DNA of 51,600 nucleotides from Fonticella tunisiensis (GCF_004364155.1 NZ_SOAZ01000023.1:1-51600); one strand, 5' to 3'; positions 9,042 through 16,525 are shown, numbered from the stretch's first letter. Program-made: numbers and translations. The notes: generated by a model not told the origin, from the letters alone.

Positions 9042-9081
9042 TCCAGGTAGTATACGGATATAATTTCTATAAATAGTGAAT

Positions 9082-9134
9082 ATCACCTCAATCTAAAGGC
9101 AATAATCAAAAGAAAAACTTTAGTTTGAGGTGAT
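9082..9134 (+). promoter_or_regulatory. Leader hairpin covering the transposase ribosome-binding site
   Basis: ATCACCTCAATCTAAAG (9082-9098) pairs with CTTTAGTTTGAGGTGAT (9118-9134), 17 bp with one mismatch and a 19-nt loop. The 3' arm contains the Shine-Dalgarno GAGGTGAT, only 5 nt from ATG 9140. In the transcript the site would be buried, keeping transposase synthesis low, as known for IS200 leader hairpins. Confidence 0.8.
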
Positions 9135-9139
9135 TTTTC

Positions 9140-10054
9140 ATGCCGAGAGTTGCAAGGCAAAAAGCTCCAGAGGGTATTTATCATATCATGTGTAAAAGCA
9201 TAAGTGAAGTTGACCTTTTTAAAGACGATGAGGATAAGCTAAAGTATCTTTCCCTTGTGAAAAAATATCAAAAGACCTATCAATTTAGAGTATATGGTTA
9301 CTGCCTTATGGATAACCATCTTCACCTTATCATAGATGCCAATGGTTCAGACATATCGAGGATAATGCACAGCATAAACTTCTCCTATGCACAGTATTTC
9401 AACAGGAGGCATAAAAGGCATGGGCATCTTTTTCAGGACAGGTTTAAGAGTAAGATGGTTAAGGATGAAAGATACCTTCTTGCCCTATCTGCCTATGTTC
9501 ACAACAACCCAACGGATATAGAAGGATATGAAAAAGAACCTGAGAAATATGAGTTTTCAAGCCTTTCAATATATCTTGGATTAAGGCATGACCCCTACGA
9601 ACTTGTTGATGATGGGTTTATAATGGGGTTGTTTGGAAATAATGCCCAATCTGCAAGGAAGAACTATGTAGAGCTTGTTTTTAAATGCGATGACAAGAAT
9701 TTCAGGGAAGAGATGGAGTTTTTAAATGAGGGAACAGAATACAGAAGTTACAGAAGGATACTTGTTAGAGATATGAGGCCCGAGGAAATAGCCGAATATG
9801 TATCAATGAAAATGAATTTAAAGGAGATAAAGCTTTATACTAAAAACGCCAGAGATGTTGTTGAGGCAAAGGCTCTATTCGTTCTTTTGATGAGAAGCCT
9901 TTGCAACTTCAAATGCAGCGATATATGCAGGGTTCTTGGCAACATAACAAATGCCAGGGTATCGAAGCTCAGCAGCACTGGATTAAAGCTTATCGACGAG
10001 GATGAAAGGTTTAGGGGTTTTATAAGGGAATTTATAAAGGTTTATGCTGTATAG
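9140..10054 (+). CDS. IS200-like REP-associated tyrosine transposase (RAYT)
   Basis: A 304-residue Y1-type HUH single-strand DNA transposase. It begins MPRVARQ and has GIYHIMCKS near residue 12, the metal-binding HUH triad H60-L-H62 in YCLMDNHLHLII, and GHLFQDRFKS near 95, all typical of the TnpA_REP branch. The likely nucleophile is Y119 in AYVHNNP. Past about residue 180 a C-terminal extension with helix-turn-helix character (FKCSDICRVLG) is present, longer than in classic 150-residue IS200 TnpA. There is no tnpB. The gene is intact, its start is buried by the leader hairpin, and its flanks carry inverted repeat clusters. RAYTs are usually single-copy domesticated enzymes that act on palindromic repeats. 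Confidence 0.9.
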   Translation: MPRVARQKAPEGIYHIMCKSISEVDLFKDDEDKLKYLSLVKKYQKTYQFRVYGYCLMDNHLHLIIDANGSDISRIMHSINFSYAQYFNRRHKRHGHLFQDRFKSKMVKDERYLLALSAYVHNNPTDIEGYEKEPEKYEFSSLSIYLGLRHDPYELVDDGFIMGLFGNNAQSARKNYVELVFKCDDKNFREEMEFLNEGTEYRSYRRILVRDMRPEEIAEYVSMKMNLKEIKLYTKNARDVVEAKALFVLLMRSLCNFKCSDICRVLGNITNARVSKLSSTGLKLIDEDERFRGFIREFIKVYAV

Positions 10055-10244
10055 ATATTAAACAAGACAAAATTTTAAAAAAGTAAGCAGGGAAGCTTTT
10101 TAAATTATGGATGAAAGATGGACAGGCTATAACAATATTTAGCATTAAAAAGTAGATTATGCTCCATAGAACATATCCAGAGTTAAATGAGGGATTTATT
10201 TACCCAGAAATTAACTAAAATGAAGAAATGCATTTGCAGCGTTG

Positions 10245-10419
10245 TTATTAACCGTCCCTAAGTATATCCAATAAATAAACCATATCAAGGGGTGAATGTG
10301 AGACCTATTTATCTAAAATTGACTTTAGAATGGAAAAAACGTATTTGCAGGGTTATTATTGATCATCTCCAAGCAGAATAGAAAGAAATATATTTCCAAT
10401 ATTATTATTAACCGTCCCC
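10245..10419 (-). repeat. Right cluster of three inverted RAYT-associated repeats
   Basis: Reverse-orientation copies of the 8886-9041 unit: TTATTAACCGTCCC at 10245, a decayed TTATTGATCATCTCC at 10356 and TTATTAACCGTCCCC at 10405. Each is preceded by a related segment (ATTTGCAGCGTT, ATTTGCAGGGTT, ATTTCCAATATT), so the duplicated unit is about 40-45 nt. The region 10055-10495 holds no other gene that I can see. Confidence 0.75.
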
Positions 10420-10495
10420 AAGTACCCAAGTAACTAAGTAATATTTCCAGATTCAGAATAATATATTAACAAAAAAGATTTGGCAGGTGTTTTAT

Positions 10496-10654
10496 ATGAT
10501 AAGACTTGTATGTTTATCCTGCGGCAAGGAGTGGTATACAGCTAATACTTCAAAGGATCAAAGATGTGATGATTGTGGTGGAGAGCTTTTGGAGAAAGAG
10601 AATGAGGCTAAGAAAAGACCTTTAGTTAATGTTGTAAAAGATAGTGATTCATAA
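10496..10654 (+). CDS. Zinc-ribbon miniprotein, 52 residues
   Basis: A short open frame with ATG 10496 preceded by the weak ribosome site CAGGTG. Two CxxC knuckles are visible, C6-LS-C9 and C24-DD-C27, spaced as in small rubredoxin-like or zinc-ribbon folds. They are followed by an acidic then basic tail (ELLEKENEAKKRP). It has no recognisable partner. It lies in the accessory region just outside the right RAYT repeats and could be a small regulator or a decayed end of a larger gene; the ordered cysteines argue that it is, or recently was, translated. Confidence 0.5.
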   Translation: MIRLVCLSCGKEWYTANTSKDQRCDDCGGELLEKENEAKKRPLVNVVKDSDS

Positions 10655-10957
10655 TATTATATGATTAAAAAGCCTTATTGAATAAGAAACAAAACAAGCC
10701 TCTTGCAGAATCCACAGGAATGCTTTGAAAATAGTATTAATTCAGAAAATAAGTATTGATTTTATTGGAGTGTGAGCGAGAATCAAATTTACAGGCAAAT
10801 ACATGATATAATGAAATGGATTATTTTAGGACAAGCAGTATAATAAACTTCATACAAAAGTTTCATATATCACCAGTAAAAAATACTACTACTTTAAGTA
10901 TATGGTAGCAAAATATATATAAGCAGCCGATTACGGAAACAGATAGGAGGAACAGCT
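10655..10957. other. Gene-free, AT-rich spacer
   Basis: No convincing gene, terminator or consensus promoter is visible in this 303-nt stretch. TATAAT-like boxes exist (for example in ACATGATATAATG near 10805) but lack well-placed -35 partners. A strong ribosome site, AGGAGG, appears at its end for the next gene. Confidence 0.5.
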
Positions 10958-11716
10958 ATGGAAGAAAGAAATATTCAGTCAACAGCCCCAGGAGATGATA
11001 ATATATCTATAATTGAAAATGTAAATATACAGGTAGTACAGGATACCATGTCTAAAATCCAGCAGTTCCAGGCCCTGGTTCAAAAGAACTTAAAACAAAA
11101 TCATGATTATGGAATAATACCCGGGAGCAATAAACCAACCCTTTTAAAACCCGGGGCAGAAAAGATACTGATGCTCCTGGGCCTTACCAGCGAATATGAG
11201 CTTATTGAAAGGGTTCATGACTATGAGAAAGGCTTTTTCGCCTTTACAATAAGGGCAAAGCTCTACAGGGGACAGCAGCTTATAACGGAAGGAGTAGGAC
11301 ACTGCAATACGAGGGAGAAAAAGTATAGATATCATGACCCCTATACTCTTGCAAATACGTGCCTTAAAATGGCAAAGAAGAGGGCACTTGTTGATGCAAC
11401 ATTAACAGTAGCAAGCCTTAGCGATGTTTTTACCCAGGATCTTGAAGATATTGATATAGCCTCAGTAGAAGAAGATAAAAGCGAGGCTGAAGACATTGAG
11501 GATGAAGAAACTATAACTAGGGCACAGGCTAAAAGGCTCTATGCCATTAGTAATGGAAATGTAGATCTCATAAAGAAAGTTATGGAGAGGTATGGTTATA
11601 AGAGGTCTGACGAGATTAAAAAAATACATTATGACAAGATAGCTGCTGAGATTGAGAATGAGTTAAACCAAGTTATTAAGGAAGGGGACTATAGGGGGGC
11701 ATCGATACGACATTAA
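10958..11716 (+). CDS. Phage-type protein of the DYGIIPG/LLKPGAEK family
   Basis: I recognise the motif set, not a proven function: HDYGIIPGSNKPTLLKPGAEK (about 49-69, in two overlapping parts), KYRYHDPYTLANTCLKMAKK and RALVDATL ... DVFTQDLED. The same set occurs in uncharacterised proteins of phages and integrative elements, often near single-strand annealing or exonuclease genes, so a role in DNA recombination is a guess from context elsewhere. The protein here (252 residues) is shorter than many relatives. After an acidic linker (165-185) it ends in a small helical domain, TRAQAKRLYAI ... MERYGYKRSDEIKKI, also seen in recombination-associated proteins. No other phage genes are nearby, so it is either a relic or domesticated. 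ATG follows AGGAGG. Confidence 0.7.
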   Translation: MEERNIQSTAPGDDNISIIENVNIQVVQDTMSKIQQFQALVQKNLKQNHDYGIIPGSNKPTLLKPGAEKILMLLGLTSEYELIERVHDYEKGFFAFTIRAKLYRGQQLITEGVGHCNTREKKYRYHDPYTLANTCLKMAKKRALVDATLTVASLSDVFTQDLEDIDIASVEEDKSEAEDIEDEETITRAQAKRLYAISNGNVDLIKKVMERYGYKRSDEIKKIHYDKIAAEIENELNQVIKEGDYRGASIRH

Positions 11717-11810
11717 AACTGAGAAAAATGTCTAATTTTGACTTTTAAAAATAGTATAATAAAATTTTAAAATATATTAAAATATAAGTAAACTTACTCC
11801 GCTTTGGAAA

Positions 11811-11849
11811 AGGGTGTACCATTGCATTATGGTATGCTCTTTTTATTTT
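11811..11849 (+). terminator. Intrinsic terminator after the phage-type gene
   Basis: AGGGTGTACCAT pairs with ATGGTATGCTCT (three G-U pairs) around a 6-nt loop, followed by TTTTTATTTT. Confidence 0.75.
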
Positions 11850-11909
11850 CATTATTATGGCAGAATTAAAAGAGCGTCATTGAAAAAATAATAAAAGAAC
11901 ATTGTAACA

Positions 11910-11943
11910 TTATATTGTTTAAAGCAATATAATATACTATAAT
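11910..11943 (+). promoter_or_regulatory. Promoter and overlapping operator-like inverted repeat for the selenoprotein gene
   Basis: TTGTTT (11915-11920) and a perfect TATAAT (11938-11943) are 17 nt apart. The -35 box lies in the inverted repeat TTATATTG-N7-CAATATAA (11910-11932), a possible repressor site. Confidence 0.6.
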
Positions 11944-12019
11944 ATACCCATGGGGGGTAATTAATCGCTTAACTGACTAAATTAAACAGTATTATGAAAA
12001 GTTAAAAGGAGGAATATAA

Positions 12020-12322
12020 ATGGAAGTTAGAGTGACACCAGCTGCTGCCGAGGAGCTAAAGAAAATGATTGCAGACAAAGGGGGAAGCCTTGCAGTTAGA
12101 GTATATACAGCAGGTATTGGCTGAGGTGGACCATCGTTTGGCATGGCTCTGGATGAGCCAAAGGAAACCGATAACGTATATGAGGTTGAAGGAATAAAGG
12201 TTTTGTTTAATAAAGAAAATTCATTGTATACACGGGGATTTGTAATAGATTTTAGAAATTCAATATTTGGTAAGAGGTTTTCAGTTGAGCAGCTCTACAG
12301 CACGGGAGGATCCTGCAGATAA
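12020..12322 (+). CDS. HesB/IscA-like selenoprotein (in-frame TGA at 12122 read as selenocysteine)
   Basis: A 100-residue A-type iron-sulfur carrier-like protein. Translation from ATG 12020 (behind AAAGGAGG) runs to a TGA at codon 35, then continues in the same frame to TAA 12320 with family-like sequence on both sides: VRVYTAGIG-U-GGPSFGMALDEPKE, then NSLYTRGFVIDFRNS and a C-terminal GGSCR. Position 35 and C99 are the positions of cysteine ligands in IscA/HesB proteins, so selenocysteine replaces a ligand cysteine. HesB-like selenoproteins are a known family in anaerobic Firmicutes. A hairpin (12144-12160) lies at the distance expected for a bacterial SECIS. A sequencing error or nonsense mutation is the alternative but is unlikely given the hairpin, the exact position and an intact frame. 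The machinery (selA, selB, selC, selD) is not in the window. Confidence 0.9.
12144..12160 (+). promoter_or_regulatory. Bacterial SECIS element candidate
   Basis: TGGCTC (12144-12149) pairs perfectly with GAGCCA (12155-12160) around the loop TGGAT. The loop begins 25 nt after the TGA and has G as its second base, matching the known bacterial SECIS pattern (a short stem and a G in the first two loop positions, within about 16-37 nt of the UGA). Confidence 0.75.
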
Positions 12323-12349
12323 AAATATACCCATTTGCTGCTAAACTTT

Positions 12350-12406
12350 CAAAGAAGTTCCAAGGCTCGAGGTGGTTAACAAGCTGTGCAAATTCGTTAA
12401 ACTCCC
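12350..12406 (+). repeat. Decayed fragment of the palindromic MITE-like element
   Basis: CAAAGAAGTTCCAAGGCTCG (12350-12369) matches, with one difference, the reverse complement of 21460-21479 inside the element at 21295. TTCGTTAAACTC (12393-12404) matches the reverse complement of 21426-21437. The gap between the blocks is nearly the same in both (about 22-23 nt), which supports true homology. Confidence 0.6.
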
Positions 12407-12455
12407 TACGGTAAAAAACGGATTGCATTAAGACTTTTTAACCACCTCTTTTTTT
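12369..12455 (+). terminator. Terminator with a large loop after the selenoprotein gene
   Basis: GAGGTGGTTAA (12369-12379) pairs perfectly with TTAACCACCTC (12438-12448), followed by seven T residues. The 58-nt loop contains part of the decayed repeat, so the terminator may have grown out of the element. Confidence 0.65.
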
Positions 12456-12587
12456 GAAAACTCTAATTGTCTTCCGATACGTTCATATCATATATTTTTT
12501 TAAGTTTTCATTCCAGTTTAATTTCTTGTGATGAATTATGAAAATCCATGCAAAATATTTAAACTATATTATACAGCTTATTATTAG

Positions 12588-12616
12588 TTGACTGAAATAA
12601 ACAATAAAGTTAATAT
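12588..12616 (+). promoter_or_regulatory. Promoter of the first pseudouridine synthase gene
   Basis: TTGACT (12588-12593) and TAATAT (12611-12616) with an exact 17-nt spacer, about 45 nt before the start codon. Confidence 0.6.
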
Positions 12617-12659
12617 AAATTGTGGGCTTTTGGAAAGCTAATAAGTGGAGGTGCAGTTT

Positions 12660-13622
12660 GTGAAGGAGATAACCATAACAGCCAACGAAGCAGGCCAGAG
12701 GTTTGATAAGTTTTTAAAGAAATATTTGAAAAATATGTCCCTGGGAGCCATATATAAATCCATAAGGACCAAGGCTATTACGGTAAATGGAAAGAAAGTC
12801 AATGAAAATTACTTTTTGAGCGAGGGAGATGTAATAAATTTTTACATAGATATAGATGAAGCAAGGAAGGAAAAAAAACTTGATTTCCTTGGAGTGGATT
12901 ATAATTTCGATGTAGTTTATGAGGATGAAAACATACTAGCGGTAAATAAAACGGTCGATGTTCTTGTTCATCCCGATGAGGGCGGTGGAGTAACCCTAAC
13001 ACATCAAGTGCTCTCATACCTTTATGATAAGGGAGAGTATAACCCCGATGAAGAAAGGACCTTTTCACCGTCACCATGTAACAGGCTTGACAGAAACACA
13101 CAGGGCATAGTTTTGTTTGCTAAAAACTATGACGCTTTAAAGGGAGTAAATGAACTTATAAGGAATGGAAATTTGGGAAAATATTATACCGCCATTGTCA
13201 GGGGTAAGATTAAAGATGGTACGTATACCGCATATATTACAAAGGACAAGAAAACCAACAAGGTTACAATACACGATAAAAAGGTTAAAAACAGCAAGGA
13301 AATAGTTACAAGGGTTATAAACATAGATACTGTAGGCCAGTTTTCCCATATTGACATAGAGCTTATAACTGGAAGGAGCCATCAAATAAGGGCCCATCTC
13401 GCCTCTATGGGAAATCCAATAATTGGAGATCCTAAATACGGAGACAGGAAGGTGAACAGTTTTTTTACAAACAAATATGGACTGAACAATCAAATGCTTG
13501 TTGCCTATAAAGTTGTATTTAGAAACTGCCCTAAAGGCCTTTCATATCTTGAAGGCAGGACTATTACAATGTCCCTCCCGGGCATGTTTAAGAAGATAAA
13601 ACATGATTTATTCAGGATATAG
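12660..13622 (+). CDS. RluA-family 23S rRNA pseudouridine synthase (RluC/RluD-like)
   Basis: Isomerises uridine to pseudouridine in rRNA. GTG 12660 is chosen because GGAGGTG ends 6 nt upstream; an in-frame GTG at 12645 has no site. The 320-residue protein has an S4 RNA-binding domain (about 10-65), a linker, then the catalytic domain with VVYEDENILAVNK, the active-site motif CNRLDRNTQG (nucleophile D144) and GRSHQIRAHLASMGNPIIGD. It is longer at the C-terminus than the paralogue at 14813, with which it shares the domain order. The exact target uridine cannot be set from sequence. Confidence 0.93.
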   Translation: MKEITITANEAGQRFDKFLKKYLKNMSLGAIYKSIRTKAITVNGKKVNENYFLSEGDVINFYIDIDEARKEKKLDFLGVDYNFDVVYEDENILAVNKTVDVLVHPDEGGGVTLTHQVLSYLYDKGEYNPDEERTFSPSPCNRLDRNTQGIVLFAKNYDALKGVNELIRNGNLGKYYTAIVRGKIKDGTYTAYITKDKKTNKVTIHDKKVKNSKEIVTRVINIDTVGQFSHIDIELITGRSHQIRAHLASMGNPIIGDPKYGDRKVNSFFTNKYGLNNQMLVAYKVVFRNCPKGLSYLEGRTITMSLPGMFKKIKHDLFRI

Positions 13623-13703
13623 ACGATCCAAAGATTTCTCCAGCTTGCTATTTATACAGAATGAAATATAATTTACATCAATATATATATAAATAAGTAA
13701 GTT

Positions 13704-14789
13704 ATGAGAGATGGTATTGTGGAGAGTAAAATAAATAAACATAAATTTAAAGATATTATTATAGCAGTTTTAATTTTTATATTGCTCTCCCTGGTATTAT
13801 ACATGTATTGGGTGTATAAAAATGACAGTATAAGAAAAACCATTAAGCCCGGAGAATATAGCTTTAAAAACATTACTTCAATTCAATATCAGGAGGTAAA
13901 GGAATCCTATGGGCCGGGAGATGGAAAGCAGATTTTAAATAACATTATCTCCTATGTGTATCCGGATAAGCTTAGAATAGAGTCAAATGTAAACAATAAA
14001 ATAGTGGAAATATATAACAATGATAAATACATCTACTATAATAGCGTTAATAATAAGATCAAAGTAAAAGAATGCTTTCCACCGGATAGACCTTATATAA
14101 CAGAGATTGAAGAAAGGATGTCTAAGATATTTGACAGCGGCGGTTACGAATTTTTTGGATATGAGGAAATTGAAAATAGAAGATGTAAAGTCATAGGAGT
14201 TAAATGGAAGGTTGATGGAAAAAGCTATATGCATAAATTGTGGATTGCTGATATAAATAAGACTACGCTCCCCGTCAAGGAGGAGTATTTTATAAACAAT
14301 TCCGTAGTTTCTAAGACTTTATTTACCTATATGAAGATAAATGAACCAATAAATCCTGAAATATTCGATGAATCATCGCTCCCAAATGTGGAAGTTGTTA
14401 ATGATGGGGTACTTCCTAAATACGTTAAGTCCATCCAGGAAGCACAAAAGCATATAAACTTCAGGCTTTTTGTACCTTCAGATACACCTGAGGGATTTTT
14501 AATTTCCGAAGTTGCAGTAATACCTCCAGTAGGCAACCCGTCTTTTTACTGTATTTATTTTAAAGATGGATACAGAATATACCTGGGTGAAAGAAAAGGG
14601 GCAGAGGATATAAGAAAAAATGGAAGGCTTGGTAATATTCCCTGCGAATTTTCGCTGGATGACGAAAAGGTATCCATACTCTGGAACCAGGAGAATGTTC
14701 ATATTGTGCTTACGGGGGATGAAGCTGTTTCAGATGAAATAATTAAAATTGCTGAGCAAATAGCAAAGGGAAAACTGATTGTTGATTGA
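13704..14789 (+). CDS. Membrane-anchored LolA/RseB-like protein
   Basis: A 361-residue protein with a short basic N-terminus, one membrane helix (about 18-37, IIIAVLIFILLSLVLYMYWV) and an extracytoplasmic remainder. The middle (about 50-225) looks like the LolA/RseB half-barrel: strands such as YPDKLRIESNVN, EIYNNDKYIYY and CKVIGVKWKVDGKSYMHKLWI, a fold used by Gram-positive proteins of the sporulation or envelope-stress type such as YdcC. The C-terminal 120 residues (FRLFVPSDTPEGFLISEVAV ... VHIVLTGD) resemble the DUF4367 module often linked to anti-sigma factors. No sigma factor gene is adjacent. The start is uncertain: no strong ribosome site precedes ATG 13704. Function is inferred from fold-like features only. 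Confidence 0.7.
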   Translation: MRDGIVESKINKHKFKDIIIAVLIFILLSLVLYMYWVYKNDSIRKTIKPGEYSFKNITSIQYQEVKESYGPGDGKQILNNIISYVYPDKLRIESNVNNKIVEIYNNDKYIYYNSVNNKIKVKECFPPDRPYITEIEERMSKIFDSGGYEFFGYEEIENRRCKVIGVKWKVDGKSYMHKLWIADINKTTLPVKEEYFINNSVVSKTLFTYMKINEPINPEIFDESSLPNVEVVNDGVLPKYVKSIQEAQKHINFRLFVPSDTPEGFLISEVAVIPPVGNPSFYCIYFKDGYRIYLGERKGAEDIRKNGRLGNIPCEFSLDDEKVSILWNQENVHIVLTGDEAVSDEIIKIAEQIAKGKLIVD

Positions 14790-14812
14790 ATTTATAGACA
14801 GAGGAGAAGGCT

Positions 14813-15703
14813 ATGGAAAACAAATTAAAGGTTGAGATCACCGGAGAACATGATGATAAAAGGGTTATCAACTATTTAAAGTTTGAGCTTAAAATGTCGT
14901 CAAGGCTGACAAGAAAGCTTCTTTCAGGTGGATTTGTTACTCTAAATGGACATCCTGCAAGGGGAAAGGACGTATTAAAGCAAGGAGATATATTGGAAGT
15001 CCATCTGGATACCGGAGATACCCAGAATATAGAACCCGAAGATATACCAGTTGATGTGGTTTATGAAGATCAGGATCTACTTATAGTAAACAAACCGCCT
15101 TTTATGGTTGTCCACCCAACTAAAAGCTATCCATCGGGAACCCTTGCAAATGCGGTAATGAACTATTTTAAAAATACTGGTCAGAACTGCATAGTAAGGC
15201 TGGTGAGCAGGCTCGACAGGGATACTACGGGGCTTGTAACTATAGCAAAAAGCCAGTTTGCCCATCAGGCCATGGCGAAGAAAATGGAAGGAAATGAAAT
15301 CGATAAGTATTATATAACCGTGGTTGAAGGGAGAATGGAGGGAGAGGGAACAATAGATCTACCAATAGACAGGCCTTCCATGGATTCGATTAAAAGGATG
15401 GTTATGGAGGGAGGCCAGAGGGCTATAACCCACTATAAGGTTTTAAAATCATCGGATGAAATGAGCTGCCTTCTTATAAGGCTTGAAACCGGTAAAACCC
15501 ATCAAATAAGGGTTCACTTAAGCCACCTTGGACATCCAATAGTAGGGGATAGCCTGTATGGCAGGGAAAGCAGCTATATTTCAAGGCAGGCACTTCATGC
15601 CTATAAGCTAAGGTTTAATTGCATAAGAAGTGGAGAGAAGATAGAAGTTGAAGCAGAAATACCTGACGACATGAAAAGGCTCATTGAACTTATCGAAAAA
15701 TAG
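14813..15703 (+). CDS. RluA-family pseudouridine synthase
   Basis: A second rRNA pseudouridine synthase, 296 residues. An S4-like domain (about 15-65, RLTRKLLSGGFVTLNG) precedes the catalytic domain with VVYEDQDLLIVNKPPFMVVHP, the active-site motif VSRLDRDTTG (nucleophile D135) and GKTHQIRVHLSHLGHPIVGD. It differs clearly from the product of 12660, so the two have probably separate uridine targets and are not a recent duplication. AGGAGAAGG precedes ATG 14813. It follows the LolA-like gene by 23 nt and is likely cotranscribed with it; a strong terminator follows. Confidence 0.93.
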   Translation: MENKLKVEITGEHDDKRVINYLKFELKMSSRLTRKLLSGGFVTLNGHPARGKDVLKQGDILEVHLDTGDTQNIEPEDIPVDVVYEDQDLLIVNKPPFMVVHPTKSYPSGTLANAVMNYFKNTGQNCIVRLVSRLDRDTTGLVTIAKSQFAHQAMAKKMEGNEIDKYYITVVEGRMEGEGTIDLPIDRPSMDSIKRMVMEGGQRAITHYKVLKSSDEMSCLLIRLETGKTHQIRVHLSHLGHPIVGDSLYGRESSYISRQALHAYKLRFNCIRSGEKIEVEAEIPDDMKRLIELIEK

Positions 15704-15777
15704 GTGTATTTTGTGAAATATGTTGAGGATATTTTATTGAATAGTAAGATAATTCCATATATAATAAAAATACACAG

Positions 15778-15843
15778 GAAGAATGAGTTGCCCGTTGAGA
15801 AAAAGTGGCCAAGGCCGCTGGCACTCATTCTTCTTTATTTTTT
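15778..15843 (+). terminator. Branched terminator after the pseudouridine synthase gene
   Basis: GAAGAATGAGT (15778-15788) pairs with ACTCATTCTTC (15823-15833), followed by TTTATTTTTTT. The loop holds a second GC-rich inverted repeat (AGTGGCC/GGCCGCT), giving a branched structure. Confidence 0.8.
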
Positions 15844-15971
15844 GCATAAATTCATAAAATTGCCCTTTACGATAAAAAATATATTTATCCATTAATCTTT
15901 GATGAAAAATATTAATGAAACATGCGGCAAATGTCAGTGTAGAAAAATTTATTGATTTTGGAGGAATTAAT

Positions 15972-16415
15972 ATGAATGCCCTTGAAGAGCTAAAAGAGAC
16001 AATAGGCTGTTGCATAAATGAATCGGATGAGTACATTTTACTTGATAAAAAGATAATGGAAAGTAAATCAGGTGGTGGAATTTCAAGCTTTAACATGGAA
16101 TTCACCGATAAGGAAAGAAGCGTTATTTATACAGCTGTAGGAAGGAAAAATGAATATGGAAAGCTATCTATGGAATTAAGTGCAGTTTTGTTTACGGGTA
16201 TAGAGGAGGATATATGCAAAAATGAGCAAATAGGTGATTACAAAATTCATATAAGAAATAACGGACATGGTAAAGAGGCGGCTGTAACTTTAAGCATAGA
16301 CTCTTTGGAAGGTGAAAATATAAATTTTAAAGAGGCTATTGATATTATTAATGAGTATGGCATCAACAGGCTGGTTTATAAGTTTGTTAGGACATATCCT
16401 CCGATTAAAAATTAA
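15972..16415 (+). CDS. Protein of unknown function, 147 residues
   Basis: I do not recognise the family. ATG 15972 follows GGAGGA by 6 nt and is preferred over an in-frame ATG at 15915 without a ribosome site. The product is soluble, with a helical N-terminus (ALEELKETIGCCINESDEY), a strand-rich middle (FTDKERSVIYTAVGRKN ... MELSAVLFTGIEED) and an acidic C-terminal part ending LVYKFVRTYPPIKN. C13 and C14 are adjacent. No signal peptide or membrane segment is seen. It is a single-gene unit between two terminators or promoters. Confidence 0.6.
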   Translation: MNALEELKETIGCCINESDEYILLDKKIMESKSGGGISSFNMEFTDKERSVIYTAVGRKNEYGKLSMELSAVLFTGIEEDICKNEQIGDYKIHIRNNGHGKEAAVTLSIDSLEGENINFKEAIDIINEYGINRLVYKFVRTYPPIKN

Positions 16416-16501
16416 CGAATTGTTCTTATACCAATTGAAAATGAGCTTCTAAAAGGAAAAACCTAAGGAACGCGTTATGATAGTTTTGACTTTTATACAT
16501 G

Positions 16502-16525
16502 CTGCGATAAAAAATATATTTCATT
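16502..16525 (+). repeat. Short relic of the palindromic element
   Basis: CTGCGATAAAAAATATATTT followed by CATT is identical to the inner arm of the element at 50857. No terminal repeat is recognisable around it. It lies in the leader region of the large nucleotidase gene, between 16416 and 16697, where the only other clear feature is the promoter at 16590. Confidence 0.55.

Noticed and set aside
12020-12124. Selenoprotein frame as a truncated gene or pseudogene
   Set aside because: The frame continues with family-like sequence after the TGA, the TGA is at a ligand-Cys position, and a SECIS-like hairpin follows at the right distance.
15868-15888. CGATAAAAAATATATTT near 15870 as another element relic
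   Set aside because: It matches the element arm for 17 nt, but the surroundings show no further similarity and the sequence is low-complexity AT; chance cannot be excluded.
15704-15895. A 63-codon plus-strand frame after the second pseudouridine synthase
   Set aside because: It runs straight through the branched terminator at 15778-15843 and its hydrophobic product is of low complexity.
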